From: Neonectria sp. B-13
Lineage: Eukaryota > Ascomycota > Sordariomycetes > Hypocreales > Nectriaceae
Assembly (NCBI GenBank): GCA_002682825.1
Contig: NOKP01000017.1
Span: 868,001 to 932,000 of the forward strand
Direction: 5' to 3'
DNA: 64,000 nt
A program made the position numbers and the translations under genes. The number at the start of each line of letters is the position of its first letter. Position 1 is the stretch's first letter. Positions 45,356 to 56,864 of this stretch are shown piece by piece. Under the pieces are notes generated by a model. The model worked only from the letters and a program-made list of their open reading frames with translations. It ran no database searches and was not told the DNA's origin.

Positions 45356-46450
45356 GTTGAGTATTGCGATTGTTCGAATCAGCTTTTTGTATAGGAATGA
45401 GATAGCGAACGAGACACCGAATGTTTGTTGTCTAATCTTGATTGGAACTCTGGAGTAAGTAGACGATTAGAAAGAGAGAGGGCGGCCTAATTAAATACTA
45501 CGCTTAGGGATCCTTTAATTGTACGCTGCGCGGTAAGCAACTGATAGAGCTGTTAATAAGCATAGTCTAGATCTGCATTGCTTGAGCATGCCTGGAGTTC
45601 CGAGTGCCACCTGTAAGGACACGGCGCATGCCCGGAGTTCCGAGTGCCGGCTCCGGCCCTCCCGCACGCTTACCGCTGCATCTGCCACACCCCACCTTTG
45701 AGAGCTTTCACGGGTGTAATTACTGTAAAAGCTCAGCACATTAGTCGTGGGTAGCGTCTTAGCAGAGCGGAGAACTGTAGAATCAACGCTTGGGCTTCGT
45801 CTCAAGATGCTGTCACTCCTCGAAAGCCATTGCCTCCTGGGGCCGAGTCGATAGCTGGCTGGTCTCGTTTTGGCGTAGCGCGGGTTACTATCGACCTTTG
45901 CCTGTTATGTAGCTTCTTATCGATAGTCAAGTGGATATTCTACTATGAGGGATGAAATGTCAGCGCGTTACTGACTAATGACTTCACTCCAGCTTCGCGT
46001 CCCTGCTCCTGTTTTGAGGTCACCCTAGAGGCTTCCTGATAATTGTCGAAGAGGGATAAAATGCGTAAAATAATGATAGCTTGAATGATTAACAATAAAG
46101 CATATCAAAGTCACTTCTTTTAATAATACCTAAGGTTCTAATGCTTACAAAACCATCTCCATGAGTAAAGTACACAATTAGAGGATATGACGAAATCTTA
46201 CAAAATTACCCTGTTGTCACTTACCTAGCGAGATTCCGTAATGGAAGCGGCTGTGTCGTAGTCTGTGTGCGGAGTGTGACTATGAAGCTTGCTTGGGCCG
46301 TGTTAGATGTGGTGTTTGACTTAGCTTCCGAGATGCCTAAGATATAAGCTACCATCTTAGATAGGATTTGAGCTAGATCACCACACCCTCAAACCCTTCC
46401 TCAGTATGTATTATCTGACTATTTTATTCAATAAATTAGAGATTATAACC
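45356..46450. other. Intergenic, repeats and AT-rich DNA
   Basis: About 1.1 kb. Contains the promoter of the NmrA-like gene, a 23-bp direct repeat (45586-45648) and AT-rich sequence from about 46050. No gene seen. Confidence 0.55.
45586..45648. repeat. 23-bp direct repeat, two copies
   Basis: GCATGCCYGGAGTTCCGAGTGCC occurs at 45586-45608 and 45626-45648, differing at one base, with 17 bp between copies. It includes GCATGC. Origin unknown; it may be a remnant of a tandem array or a pair of protein-binding sites. Confidence 0.7.
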
Positions 46451-47581
46451 ATGAGCGATAGGCTCTTTCCTCCTCCCGACCCGGGTATTACCAAGGAGAT
46501 ACAGGCGGCGACGGACTTGATCAAGAATCCGATTGCGTCTGTTCAGCTTCACTTTAAGGCTGCGAGTCTTGACGAGCCTCTTAAGAAAGAGCAGCTGATC
46601 TATCTCAGCGTTTATAATAAGGATCTTTCTGGTCCTGAGCTGCCTTGCCGGGTCTTCCTCATTTCGTATATTAAGAAAACTCCACGCTTGTTCGAGGCCG
46701 TGGTTAATGTTACCAACTGCAAGATTGTTTAGCAACAAGAATATCACCGTGGCCAACTACTAGTACATCTTCGCGTGGATCTTTAATCAGTCTGGTGAGA
46801 TCTCATTTAAGACCCGGGCACCAGGAATTCTCTCGAACTCATCGCCAAAGACTCCAAGGCCCCCTGGGTTACAACAGTTGCTGATGGAGCATTGTATCAC
46901 CGGCATTTGTTCAACCTTCGCATCGACCCTGCCATTGATGGCTACAACAACTCGTTCGTTTACTCTGACTCGGTGCAAATGCCTTGGGACGACAAACTTA
47001 ACCCTCTTGGCACTAGCTATCTCACAAAAGAGTTAATTGCTAACAGAGCTGGCCCAATTGAAGACAGCCTGAAAGATGACCGCGTTTTCAATACTGTTAA
47101 CCAGAACGTCGAGAGTGTCTCAACTCCACCCGGATACGACCTGGTGCTAATCTGCTCGCAAATGATTCTGGCTAAGCCAAGCTCCTGGCACTGGCGGCAG
47201 TCAGAGTTCGCGGAGTCACCCATCTGGTTTACGAAGCACAAGGATCGTCAGCTGTTCCCAGCCGGAGACTACACGAATTGATTCACTCGGCGATCATAGA
47301 ATCAAGTCTTGTGTCAAGGACCGCAACTACATTTCCAACGACGCCATCGTCGTTTGGCGTAGTTTGGATTCACCAACAATCCCCGAGTGTAAGACTTCCC
47401 TATTATTCTGGTGGAGATCGCCCAGTTTTATCTGAAGGCGTACAATCTCTGTCAGTATAGCCCGGCGTACGATGTTCCACCATCAAGCCAGGCGTTCAAC
47501 AAGAGCATTCTTACGAGGACGCCTAAACAAACGGAGCCAACGGAAAAGTCGAGACACGGAACGAGGCGAACAGAAGATTGA
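46451..47581 (+). pseudogene. Copper amine oxidase pseudogene (internally deleted)
   Basis: Remnant of a primary-amine oxidase. The N-terminal part (46451-46732) keeps the family blocks DRLFPPPDP, SVQLHFKAASLDEPLKKEQL and LFEAVVNVTNCKIV, then a stop. The next DNA (46740-47581) resumes at the cofactor region: NITVANY-stop-YIFAWIF at 46740-46782, where the Tyr in NY is the topaquinone precursor and the following Asp/Glu codon is TAG (46761-46763). About 300 codons between the two parts are missing. After shifted frames the C-terminal domain continues (HRHLFNLRIDPAIDGYNN, MPWDDKLNPLGT, SSWHWRQSEFAESPIW, RQLFPAGDYTN) up to a divergent tail (FYLKAYNLCQYSPAYDVPPS). Several frame changes exclude function. 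An intact copy would deaminate primary amines to aldehydes with hydrogen peroxide. Confidence 0.88.
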
Positions 47582-47890
47582 GAACGGGACAAATGAAATA
47601 AAACAGGGCATCCTGTTGTAGCAAAGAAAGGCTTTGTGAGATAGTGGCGAGACTTTGAGTAGCTTCTCTCTTTGAAGCTCACTCGCAATTGACATTTTTG
47701 AATCTTTTTGCAAAACTCAGCTATTCACAGACTGAATCGTAAGATTGTAACCATATATTTGGAGCACCCATTTGGGAAGCCAAAGGTTTCAATAACGGCG
47801 TTCCTGATCACTGATGGTTCCTACGATGCACGATTTGAGAATAGGCAAATGCCCTTGGAATTTATTTCCCTTGTGGCCTGAGGCCTTTTC
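47582..47890. other. Intergenic
   Basis: 309 bp between the amine oxidase remnant and the monooxygenase 3' end. No feature seen. Confidence 0.55.
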
Positions 47891-49707
47891 TTACTCTGGA
47901 ATTTGATGGTCCTTTGCATCAACGCCTGCTGCCCATCTGTACTTTGCGGCGACATGTTCGTCCTGGGGGTATTTGGTTCCCTTGGTTCCATAGAAATTCT
48001 CTCGATAAGTACCTCCGGGAACCGCGTAGTCATCCCAGAACAAACCCCTGGCCCGTAGCTCGGGTAGCAACAGCTCGATGATATCCTTGAACGACTGAGG
48101 GAAAACAGCATACGCCTGGAGCAAGTTAGCACGGCCATACTTCATCCTTCATGAAGACCACTTACAAAGTTGAATCCATCCACATCGGCTTCGTTTACCC
48201 ACGTCTCAAGGCCATCGGCTACTTGAGCAGGGGTACCAACCAACAAAGGCCCGTTGCCTCCGAGGCTGACATGCTCAGCCACAGTATGCTTGGTCCACTT
48301 GGAGTTTGCGGGAGAGAATTTGGCATAGCCCTCCACCGTTGAGCTGTTACGAAGTTAGAATCGAGGGAAACCTCTTGAAGGGTTCACGCTTGGGACATAC
48401 CGAACGGCGTTGCTCTCAACCTGTCTCAACTCCTCGTCATCACCGTACTTGTCCAAGTCCATTCCTGTCCATCCACCAAACAGGGACAGAGCACCCTCGA
48501 GAGAGGCATACTGTTTGTAGTCGTTATACTTTGCCAAAGCTTCCTCCTCGGTCCGGCCCAAGATTGGCGTTACGAGAGCGAGAACCTTGATCTTGCTTGG
48601 ATCTCTGCCGAACGTGTCTCGGGCTATTTGCCGGACTTCGGAAATGTTCTTCTTGCAAACGGCTGGAGCGTGCGCCGACGTGAAGATGGCCTCGGCATGT
48701 TGGGCTGCAAAGTACTTGCCCGCCTTGGACGCGCCGGCCTGGAGAAGAAGAGGTGTTCTCTGAGGACTGGGGTCCACGAGATGGGGTCCTGGCACGGAGA
48801 AGAACTTTCCTTCGTGGTTGATCTGACGAACGAGTTCGGGCGCAGTGTAGATGCCCTTCTCGCGGTCCAATTGAACGGCATCGTCGCGCCAGGAGGACTG
48901 CAAAAGCTTGTAGATGACCTTCATGTACTCTTCAGCCTGTCCGTAGCGATCGTCGTGCTGTGGCATGTTAACAACCGTCTTCTCAAGTTGGTTGATCGAG
49001 AAGCTCACATCTAATTGCTCAGTCCGACCCATGTTTCTCGCAGCGGAGTCTAGGTAGCTTGTCACAATCTGTGGATGAGTTAGCCTCTGCATGCTTTACT
49101 TTGCTTTCATTTCTCACATTCCAACCGAGTCTGTGCACGAGTATTAGTATGGTGTACCACGAAACAGGGCAAAGTGAACATGCCTTCCTTTGGTCAGATG
49201 ATCAACCGTGGACAAACGTCTGGCAAGATGATAAGGCTGCTCGTAGGTGGTTGACACTGTAACGCCGAATCCAATGTTCTTTGTCGCAGCAGCCATGGCA
49301 GGAACCGCAACGAGAGGTTCCGTGAGAGGCCATTGAGCTCCAGAGATGATGGCAGGATCAAGAGACTTCTTGTAGACATCGTAGCCTCCTATGGTGTTTT
49401 GGTTAATATTATCTCTCATTCAGATAGAGAGATACTCCTTACCAAGGACATCCGCAATGAAGATGCCGTGGAATTTGGCGTCCTCCAGAAGCTTGGCTAG
49501 CTCAACCCAATGCTCAATATCTTTGAATTGCCAAGACTTGTCGTCAGGGTGTCGCCACAGCCCTGGTGACTGATGTCCGCTACCTGTTGGTATGGATCAG
49601 CTTCATGCTGTCCAGAAAAGGCCTGGAGGAAGTGGCATACACATCATCACGAAGGCATTGATGATAAGGCTTTTCTTGCCCTGCCGGGTCTCCTCCTGCG
49701 ATGCCAT
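47891..49707 (-). CDS. Luciferase-like FMN-dependent monooxygenase (NtaA/SnaA/DszA type)
   Basis: Seven exons: 49707-49641, 49583-49443, 49388-49184, 49130-49118, 49068-48401, 48343-48166, 48115-47891; 498 residues. It is a two-component flavin monooxygenase that needs reduced FMN from a partner reductase; family members cleave C-N or C-S bonds (nitrilotriacetate, dibenzothiophene sulfone). Landmarks are MCSGHQSPGLWRHPDDKS, FIADVLGGYDVYKKS, GVTVSTTYEQPYHLARR, LGWNIVTSYLDSAARNMG, QAGASKAGKYFAAQHAEAIF and the C-terminal GLFWDDY. Exon 4 has only 13 nt and encodes the Leu-Gly-Trp-Asn of the conserved GWN motif. The intron before it starts with GC instead of GT (GCATGT, at 49183). No other splice choice restores the conserved GRLGWNIVTSY. 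Cytosolic; substrate unknown. Confidence 0.9.
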
Positions 49708-50692
49708 GATTGCTTACTGTTGAAGTCTGTCTACTTCTGAAGAATGGTGAAGTGCGCGTCCAATTATCAAATTTGACAGGGTGTGTGGGTGGTATCGTAC
49801 AAGCAGCCTTTATCTTGAGGCAGTTTTCCAGAGCCGAATCGTCGGCAGTTGGCCGGAGTTGGGATTGCGTGATTCTTGCGGTTATGATACACGCTCCAGT
49901 CATCCCCGTCGATTGCAAGAGTGGGCATCGAATGAGCGGGGAGTTGCACTGCAGGTTGGAGATAGTGGATCTCGGCATTGTGTGTGGGTCGACAAGCGTT
50001 GGAGGCAGTGTCTATCGCCAAGGGGAGACAGAATGGCGCAATCGTTGACCGGTCTTGCAAATCCTCAACGGGCAGTAGCTCCTCATTCAAGCTTTACAAA
50101 TGAGCGCTAGGGCCTTATCAATCACTGAGAAATCGGCTCATGTATCAACGTGCTTGTCTTAGGAGGCAGGTAATGGTGGAATTAGACGAGGATGTTAACT
50201 GGGGTAGACCTCTCAATGGTAGTACTGATTTCTGTGATTGATGTATGTAGATAAACAAATTAATGAGACTTTCCAAATACTCAAGTACAAAATTAGACTA
50301 AAGCTACAAATAAGCTCAATTGATTGAAACATTGTTAATATATCTCCAAGTCTAAGACTAAAAAATACTCTAAATATCTCCAAGACTAGTCATGTGCTCG
50401 ATGAAGGCGGGATTAGGCGGGATGATTCAGCACATTACAAGGACGTGATTAATAGAAGTAAATATAGGACGTACTCAAATCAAGTTGCTAGAGGACTTTT
50501 ACTGCCTCTTCAAAAGTTAATTTCAAGTAGGAATCAATGTCTCAGACAAGGGTTCTCTTCAACAATCGTCAACATTCTAAGTCTATTTTTAGCTCTACAT
50601 ACTTCCACCTGAAGTCCAAAGACAAAGACAAAGACCTCATCTCCATTCTATATCCAAGACTTGACACATCAGAGCGATACTGTCTATATATT
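49708..50692. other. Intergenic, 1 kb
   Basis: Promoter of the monooxygenase, then AT-rich sequence (about 50230-50400) with repeated CTCCAAGWCTAA-like phrases (50345-50355 and 50379-50390). No gene seen before the 3' end of the UNC93-like gene. Confidence 0.5.
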
Positions 50693-52371
50693 CTATGCCT
50701 TCTTCACCTCTTCAGTCTCTTCACCAGAGTTGGAAACGTCATTCTGGCTGCCCAGGGAGTGGGAAGTCGTCTCGTTCTCAGCAACCTTGTTGCTTCCAAA
50801 GTGTCGCAACACGAGCCATGCGGGGAAGATAGAAAGGCCGTACAGGAGGAAGTTGAAGTAAACTCCACCGATCTCGGCAAACAGGGGTAGAGAGGTCAGG
50901 CCGTAGCTGACAGCTTGCCAGGCAGACTCGGTACCACGGAGAAGAGCGGAGTAGCGGATAATGTCGTCCTGGGTCTCGGCGAAGTTGTGGATGATGAAGT
51001 AGCTGTTCCAATATGATCAGTACACCGTTTTTTCTTGAGTCTGGACTTTTCACTTACAGGAACAGGTAGTTAAGCTGGAAGCCAATGTTGAGGAAGATGA
51101 AGACGGCAAAGGCGGCGCCAAAGCCAGGGTCAACCCAATCGAACGTGGGCTTGGTGTTGTGGAACCTGGTAACCAGGATAGTGGCCCAGGTCCACCATCC
51201 TCCCTGAAGGGTGACGATAACCAAGAAAGCGGATCTGGTTCTCGTCTTAAGAGTCACACCAGTTCGATCAAGCCAGTGCTGAACACCAAGTTAGAATGAT
51301 TGCGGCCATGAGAATTTGGACAAGTCAACATACCCCGAGAACGTTTCCAATGCTGACGGCAACGACACCGGCCAAGAATGATCCCAAGGCCCGGGCCCTC
51401 ACGGAGAACCAAGCTGGGTTGCATTAGCGAAGAGCTAGCTGAGGTTTGTGAAGAGCGACCACTTACCACTCAGATAGGTGAAGAAAACAGCCTCGGCAAA
51501 CACGGCTTGTCCAATGAACAGCACAATGAGCAGGAACTTCTTGGTGAAGAACAAGCTCGTCGTCTTCTTGATTTCGTACCAAGGGTTGTTGGGGATTTCG
51601 AGCACAACCTTCTTGCCGTCCTTGCGCTCAACATCCTCGGGCTTGTTCAGGAACAAGGCGACGAGAGGGCCAGCAGCCTGGATGGCAATGAAGACGAGGA
51701 AGACCGTGTACGAAACCTTTCCTGCTTCGTTGCGGTCCGCGTTCAGGCCCAGGTTGATGGCACCACCCAGAACCTGTCCTCCCAGTCGGTAAGTAAGCCA
51801 GTAGCCCAGGTACTTTCCGCGGTTCCACGGCTCAGGGTACGCGATGGCAATGGCAGCCTCGGCCATCCAAAAGACACCGGCGGAAATGCCACAGAGGGCT
51901 GCGCCGAAAAGAGTGAGCCACTCGGTTCCGAATCGGTTGTTGGTGTATAGACCTGCGGCGAACGGAGCATATCCGATCCTTGGCCTTGTTAGTTAATGTA
52001 GAGACAAAGGATCGACAGGGGTTACATACGTTCCAAAGATCAGTGCACCTTTGATGCCAATGTAGCGCACGAGAGCACTGGAGAAGAGGCAAGAAAGAAC
52101 CATCAGACAGAAGGTCAGGGCGTTTGCAGCGTTCACCAGCTTGGGCGTTGCTGCACCTCCGGCACCCAACGAGTTCATGGCCACCCAAATTCCAGGGGCG
52201 GAAAAGTTGCAGAGGCCGAGAATGGTGATGTTGTAAAATGTGGACCTGTGCCATCTCACTGTTCAAGGGTCAGTATAAGCCGAGATGACCTCTGCAGATT
52301 CAGGACTCACCTTTGTGCTGTTGCTCCTTGGGCGGAGCAATATCGCTCTCATTGTGCCGGGATTCCGCCAT
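50693..52371 (-). CDS. UNC93-like MFS permease
   Basis: Six exons: 52371-52311, 52258-52030, 51978-51467, 51413-51334, 51278-51058, 51002-50693; 470 residues, introns 51-55 bp, all in frame. It is a membrane protein of the UNC93/ion-channel-regulatory branch of the major facilitator superfamily. Recognisable pieces are the short N-terminus ending in VRWHRSTFYN, ILGLCNFSAPGIWVAMNSLGAGG in the first helices, WMAEAAIAIAYPEPWNRGKYLGYWLTYRLGG in the central part, and a Ser/Glu-rich cytosolic tail (SLGSQNDVSNSGEETEEVKKA). Fungal members are uncharacterised; transport of small organic compounds is the usual guess. It lies between two flavin monooxygenases on the same strand, which hints at a shared job. 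Confidence 0.9.
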
Positions 52372-53038
52372 TGCGACTGTTCCTCAGCAGAGCTACACTT
52401 TGGGTGGTAGTATGTTTTGCGATGAGAGAGTCGAGAGACAGTATTGAAAGGTGTCAAGGCTGGATATCCTAGACTTCTTGGCACAGCTGAGTGCCGCAGA
52501 TCAACTTTATATTATTTGACGTTGCCACTGCCTGCAAATCAATCCCTGTCGGTACAGCACGGTTGTTGTAGAAAGCACGTCATACCGCGCCCTGGTTGCT
52601 CTTTCAACCCAGGTTCGACAATCCCGGCATGCAAATTTAGTGCGAACGTTTTACCGTTGAATGATTGCGTATGGAATCTAGAACGAAGTAGGGTGGTCTT
52701 TTGCAACTTAGAGGACACCCGTTCTTCTTAGCTTCATGAGCTATCTGCTACACGGAGCCGAAATCCAACTCGGTTGGAAGCTGTCAGATCGTAACGCGTC
52801 TTGCGCCCGTAGTTCGGCGTGAAGACATATGGCCCACACTCACATACAAGGATAGATAAACGTGCCGGCAAGGGCCAACTAGTGTGGCCCTGACCCCTGT
52901 CGCGGCTCGAGTAGTGGCAGCCACAAACGTGGTCAGATGTGTGTCGCGACATTGTACATGAATGACGTGCAAAGCTGCTCGTACTATTTTCATCATAACG
53001 TTTCTTTGGGTGCCAATCTAGCTTAAACGGGCTATAGT
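52372..53038. other. Intergenic
   Basis: 667 bp between the Baeyer-Villiger-type gene and the UNC93-like gene (same strand). A TATA-like sequence on the minus strand at about 52506-52513 lies some 135 bp upstream of the permease start. No gene seen. Confidence 0.55.
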
Positions 53039-54962
53039 CTACGGCACTACCCACCAGTTCTCATGCAAGTTTCTCAGATCTACCTCGTCAGGGAGTTTTA
53101 GATACGGAGTCATGTCCGATTCGGGATCCGTCTCCAGTCTTGTCCACCCGTTTCCAAAGTACCACGCGAACCTGTTTCCCGAGTCTGATAGGTGCTCGTA
53201 CTCCCAATCTTCCCATCTGGGGTCGCGGCGGATCACTGTGAGGTGGCCTGCGCTACCCGGCCAGAGTCCGTGGATCCGTCCTCCGGCATGTCCTCCGTTG
53301 TACCAGGAGCTGCAGTTGTCCGTGAGCACAGTCTTAGCGAAGAAGGCATCCGAGAACTCGGTAAACTCGTCGGCGGCCTTGGCGGATGGCGTGATGGATT
53401 TGATGCCTTCTCGCGAAGCCTTGCGCAGTAGTTTCGCATAGTAAGTCAGCTGCGTCTCGACACTTTGCGGTACCGTCCCGGATCCGCCCGTCGCCTGAGG
53501 CCCATGGACGAACAGAAAGTTGGGGAACCCAGGCGTTGCCATTCCCATATACGTATATGGGAAGCCGTGTCCGGTTTCGGGCTCCCAGACGCTTTGGAGA
53601 TCCTTTCCATGCGCGCGGATGGGAAACTTCGGAATCATGTCGACGTTGGCGCCCGTGGCACAAATCACTGCGTCAACATCCCGCTGCACTCCATCCTCGG
53701 TCTCAATTCCAGTTGCTGTAAATCTCTTGATGCGCGTTCGGATGTAGTCGACGTTGGGTTCCGAAATCGCCTCGAGGTATCCGGGTCCAGGTGTGAGGCG
53801 GCGGCAATTCGGCGAGAAGTCCGGAATGATGTCCTCCAGCAGTTCCGGCTTCTTGCTGAGCCTTTCCTTCATGATCTCGATGAACTTGCTCCGCAGTGCC
53901 TCGTTGTCGGCAGTGTCTCGGAAGAAGGATCCAAAGCGACGCCAGTACTTATCCTCGAGGGTTTTTCTGAAGACCAGGTAGGCCTGCGGATCCTCACTAA
54001 ATGTCTTCTTGAGCTCCTCGGGGTACAGCTGAGACTCAAGTGTCCGGTCATCGCCCGCCCACGACGCCGCGATCCAGGTTTTGTTCCGCGCGTAGTGATC
54101 GAGTCTTTCTACTGATTTTTGCAAGTTGGCCACCACCTGAATTCCACTTGCACCATTACCGATGACGGCAACTCTTTTCCCCTTTGGGTCGAATGTAGGA
54201 TCCCAGTTGGAGGCGTGTCGAAGAAGGCCCTTGTAGTCGGATACACCGGGGTAGTCGGGGAGCTTCCACGCGTTGAATCTGCCAATTGACGACAAAACAA
54301 ACTCTGCCTTCTCTTCTTTAATCTCGCCCGTCTCCAAATTCTTCTCCGTAATCACCCAGACGCCTTCTTTATCGTCCCATGCCGTGTCCTGGACCTCGTG
54401 CTTGAGCTTTGTGTACTGATAAACATCGTGTTTCCGTGCGATGCCCTGCCAGTAGTCTCGGATCTCATGTCCTGGTGCAAACTGATCCGACCAATCCGTT
54501 TTGGCATCGAATGTGCTCTGATACACATGCGAGGGGATATCGCAGCGTACTCCTGGATAGACGTTTTCGAACCATGTGCCGCCCTATACAATCGTCAGCG
54601 ATGTATGGTCAAACAAGATTGCGGTTCCCACGTACCAGGTCCGCGTTCTTCTCGTAGATGGTCAGTTTAATCCCCGGGACCTTCTTGGGCAGCAAGACCC
54701 CTGCCAGAATACCGGAAAGGCCACCTCCAATAACAGCGACCCTCAAGGATCGAGGTTCATCGATAAATCTGTCCACCAAGGTGAGACGAGGATTGTCGTA
54801 TGGAGAAGTGGCATCGCCCTTGGCACCATTCAGCACCGGAAGGCCGTTTTGGGTTCCGGAAGCTTGTAAACTGGCCCCTGACTCGTGCGACGAGCTAGGT
54901 ATATCTTTCTCGCCACCTCTGAGGCCAAGAGTGCCATTTTGGCCCGCAGTCCGGATGGTCAT
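53039..54962 (-). CDS. Flavin-containing (Baeyer-Villiger-type) monooxygenase
   Basis: Two exons: 54962-54636 and 54583-53039 (52-bp intron, phase 0); 623 residues. It is a class B flavoprotein monooxygenase using FAD and NADPH. The first Rossmann motif is VIGGGLSGILAG (residues 78-89), after a 70-residue low-complexity N-terminal extension. Then GGTWFENVYPGVRCDIPSH is the strongly conserved stretch after the flavin motif. RHASNWD fits the Baeyer-Villiger fingerprint HxxxW with Asp instead of Pro. The NADPH motif is VIGNGASGIQV, and CATGANVD is the late ATG block. No signal peptide or membrane helix. It converts a ketone to an ester/lactone or oxidises a heteroatom; the substrate is open. The tail NWWVVP is exposed. 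Confidence 0.92.
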
Positions 54963-56126
54963 GGTGTTCTCTGCGGTAAATCGGTATTGTCTGGACTCTG
55001 GATTCTGGAGACTAGGTTACGCAAAGCCGGCAAAATAATTACGAGCCACGCCAATCCTTTATTCAACTCTCCTAACTCTCATCTCGCTCCAGCGCCGCCT
55101 CTACCGAGCACGTTAGTGCAATGGCCCGTGACATCATATCGGTGTTGTCATTCGCGTGCTTCTGTCACCATACATATCAACAATGCCGTGATCACGTACC
55201 AGCCCCACGCTCTTACACCATCGCAGCCCCGCCATCCTTAGGCCCAACGGCAACCATGTCGACCAGTCGGAAGCAAGCGATTGTTGATATGGGGTATGGT
55301 GCCTGCAAGGCATCCATTAAAGGGATGCCGGACTTGGGCAAAATGGCGCAGAACATTCTGCGGAGTCGAGCATCCCACAATCTCCACGGCAGATAAGCAA
55401 TGACACCTAAATCTGTATCCCACTCTCTCACCCTTCCCCTGAGGTATTCTTACATGTTTCATCGTAGTCACATGACTTGTTGATTAGCGCGTTGGTCATT
55501 GCCTCACAGATTGGCACCAGGATCACCAAGGATCGTCGACAGGAACATACAGAACCAGAGGAGATTGCTAAAGGGTCGTGCTATCCATATATTTAATTAC
55601 ATTTAAACTATGTATCCTTATATCTTCATAACATCACCACGCAATTATCATAACTTAAGAGTACTTTGATCGCTTGCTTAATGATTAATTATTTCTCACA
55701 ATAACTGTAGCGGAGCAACAATAGCCATGACGCAACAAATATATCCCCATCACGCTTGCAACATGGACGAACCCTTGTACAAATTACGATCGTAAATAAT
55801 TGAAACTTGCAGAACTTAAGGTTAGGTCTTTGGATAAGTGGAGGCAATCAGTCGCAAGTGAGTCGAGTTGAACAGAACCTGAATTCTTAACTACTTACCC
55901 TAGACAAAATTGTCTTTTGGTTACATAAGTCTGTCATGTTATTTGGATCAGTGAGGTATCACAGTAAATGACGATTGTAATTATTTCACCCGATAAACGT
56001 ACCTTTCATGTGCTCATATGACTTTTCCACGCATAGCCGGAACCAAAGACTTCTTCTGACCAAGTCGAAGCTGTGAAGGCCGCGAAGTTGACACGATGAT
56101 AGTGGAAGTCAAATTGTTCTAGCTAA
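54963..56126. other. Intergenic, 1.2 kb
   Basis: Promoter of the monooxygenase gene, then increasingly AT-rich DNA from 55570. Short frames at 55200-55400 show no family resemblance. No gene seen. Confidence 0.55.
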
Positions 56127-56864
56127 CTAACTCAACTCTTCCATTCCAGGTAACAGCCCTGGCGGAGTACCATGGAAGCATGAAGTGAAGGGATGATTAC
56201 AGGTAAGGTGGCTGGAGCAGTAATCACTCGGCTCATCGTCGCCATTTTCATTGAGCCTGAAAGACCAACAAGTCTGGTAAATTCCACCATGCAATGAGGA
56301 GCCGGCATTTCCTTCCCATGGAGCTGTAAACGTTGCAAACCGCTGAGTAAACTCCATCATGTGACTAGTTGAGATATCCTTTCTCAGGGTACGAATCCCG
56401 AGAAACTCTCCGAGCTCGTTGTGCTTTATGAGGTCTTCCCATTCGACAAGTAAGTCCGCCGGAGCCTGAAATGGCTCTTCTGACGGATCGGCCGTGAAGT
56501 AAAACTCGTAAAGATGGAGCTGCCCGTCAACGATGATGTAGGAAAGCGGTAATATTCTGCCAAAGCCTTCATATTGATTCAAACACCCAGCGTTCCAAGG
56601 AGTTCCAACTCCTTGGTAGTAGACCATGATCTCATCCGACTTGAGGTCAAAGTGGCGATGTACAAGCGCGACACCGATTTTATTGCGGACATTATGCTTG
56701 ATGAAGAGCTCCTTGATGGCGATTTTGACGAGCTGGTCTCCATCCTGGGATTTGACCTTTGTTGCGGCGATATCCACACCGGGTAGGCCATCAAAGATCA
56801 GAGGATCATAAGAGTCCATGCCGCACTTTTGGGGTGATCTTTTTGACGTGCTTCCGGCGGTCAA
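56127..56864 (-). CDS. Hypothetical fungal protein
   Basis: Single exon, 245 residues, not a family I can name. The sequence looks protein-coding: balanced composition and no low complexity. Notable blocks are PLIFDGLPGVDIAATKVKS, IGVALVHRHFDL followed by IMVYYQGVGTPWN, GFGRILPLSYIIVDGQLHLYEFYF and a Cys/His-rich C-terminus (SDYCSSHLTCNHPFTSCFHG) that could bind metal. The HRHFDL...VxYxGVxTPW pattern recalls other uncharacterised fungal proteins found in accessory regions. No signal peptide, no membrane helix. An alternative start is the Met at residue 16 (MDSYDPLIF), which would remove a Ser/Lys-rich leader. Flanks are AT-rich and gene-poor. Confidence 0.6.
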   Translation of the reverse strand: MTAGSTSKRSPQKCGMDSYDPLIFDGLPGVDIAATKVKSQDGDQLVKIAIKELFIKHNVRNKIGVALVHRHFDLKSDEIMVYYQGVGTPWNAGCLNQYEGFGRILPLSYIIVDGQLHLYEFYFTADPSEEPFQAPADLLVEWEDLIKHNELGEFLGIRTLRKDISTSHMMEFTQRFATFTAPWEGNAGSSLHGGIYQTCWSFRLNENGDDEPSDYCSSHLTCNHPFTSCFHGTPPGLLPGMEELS

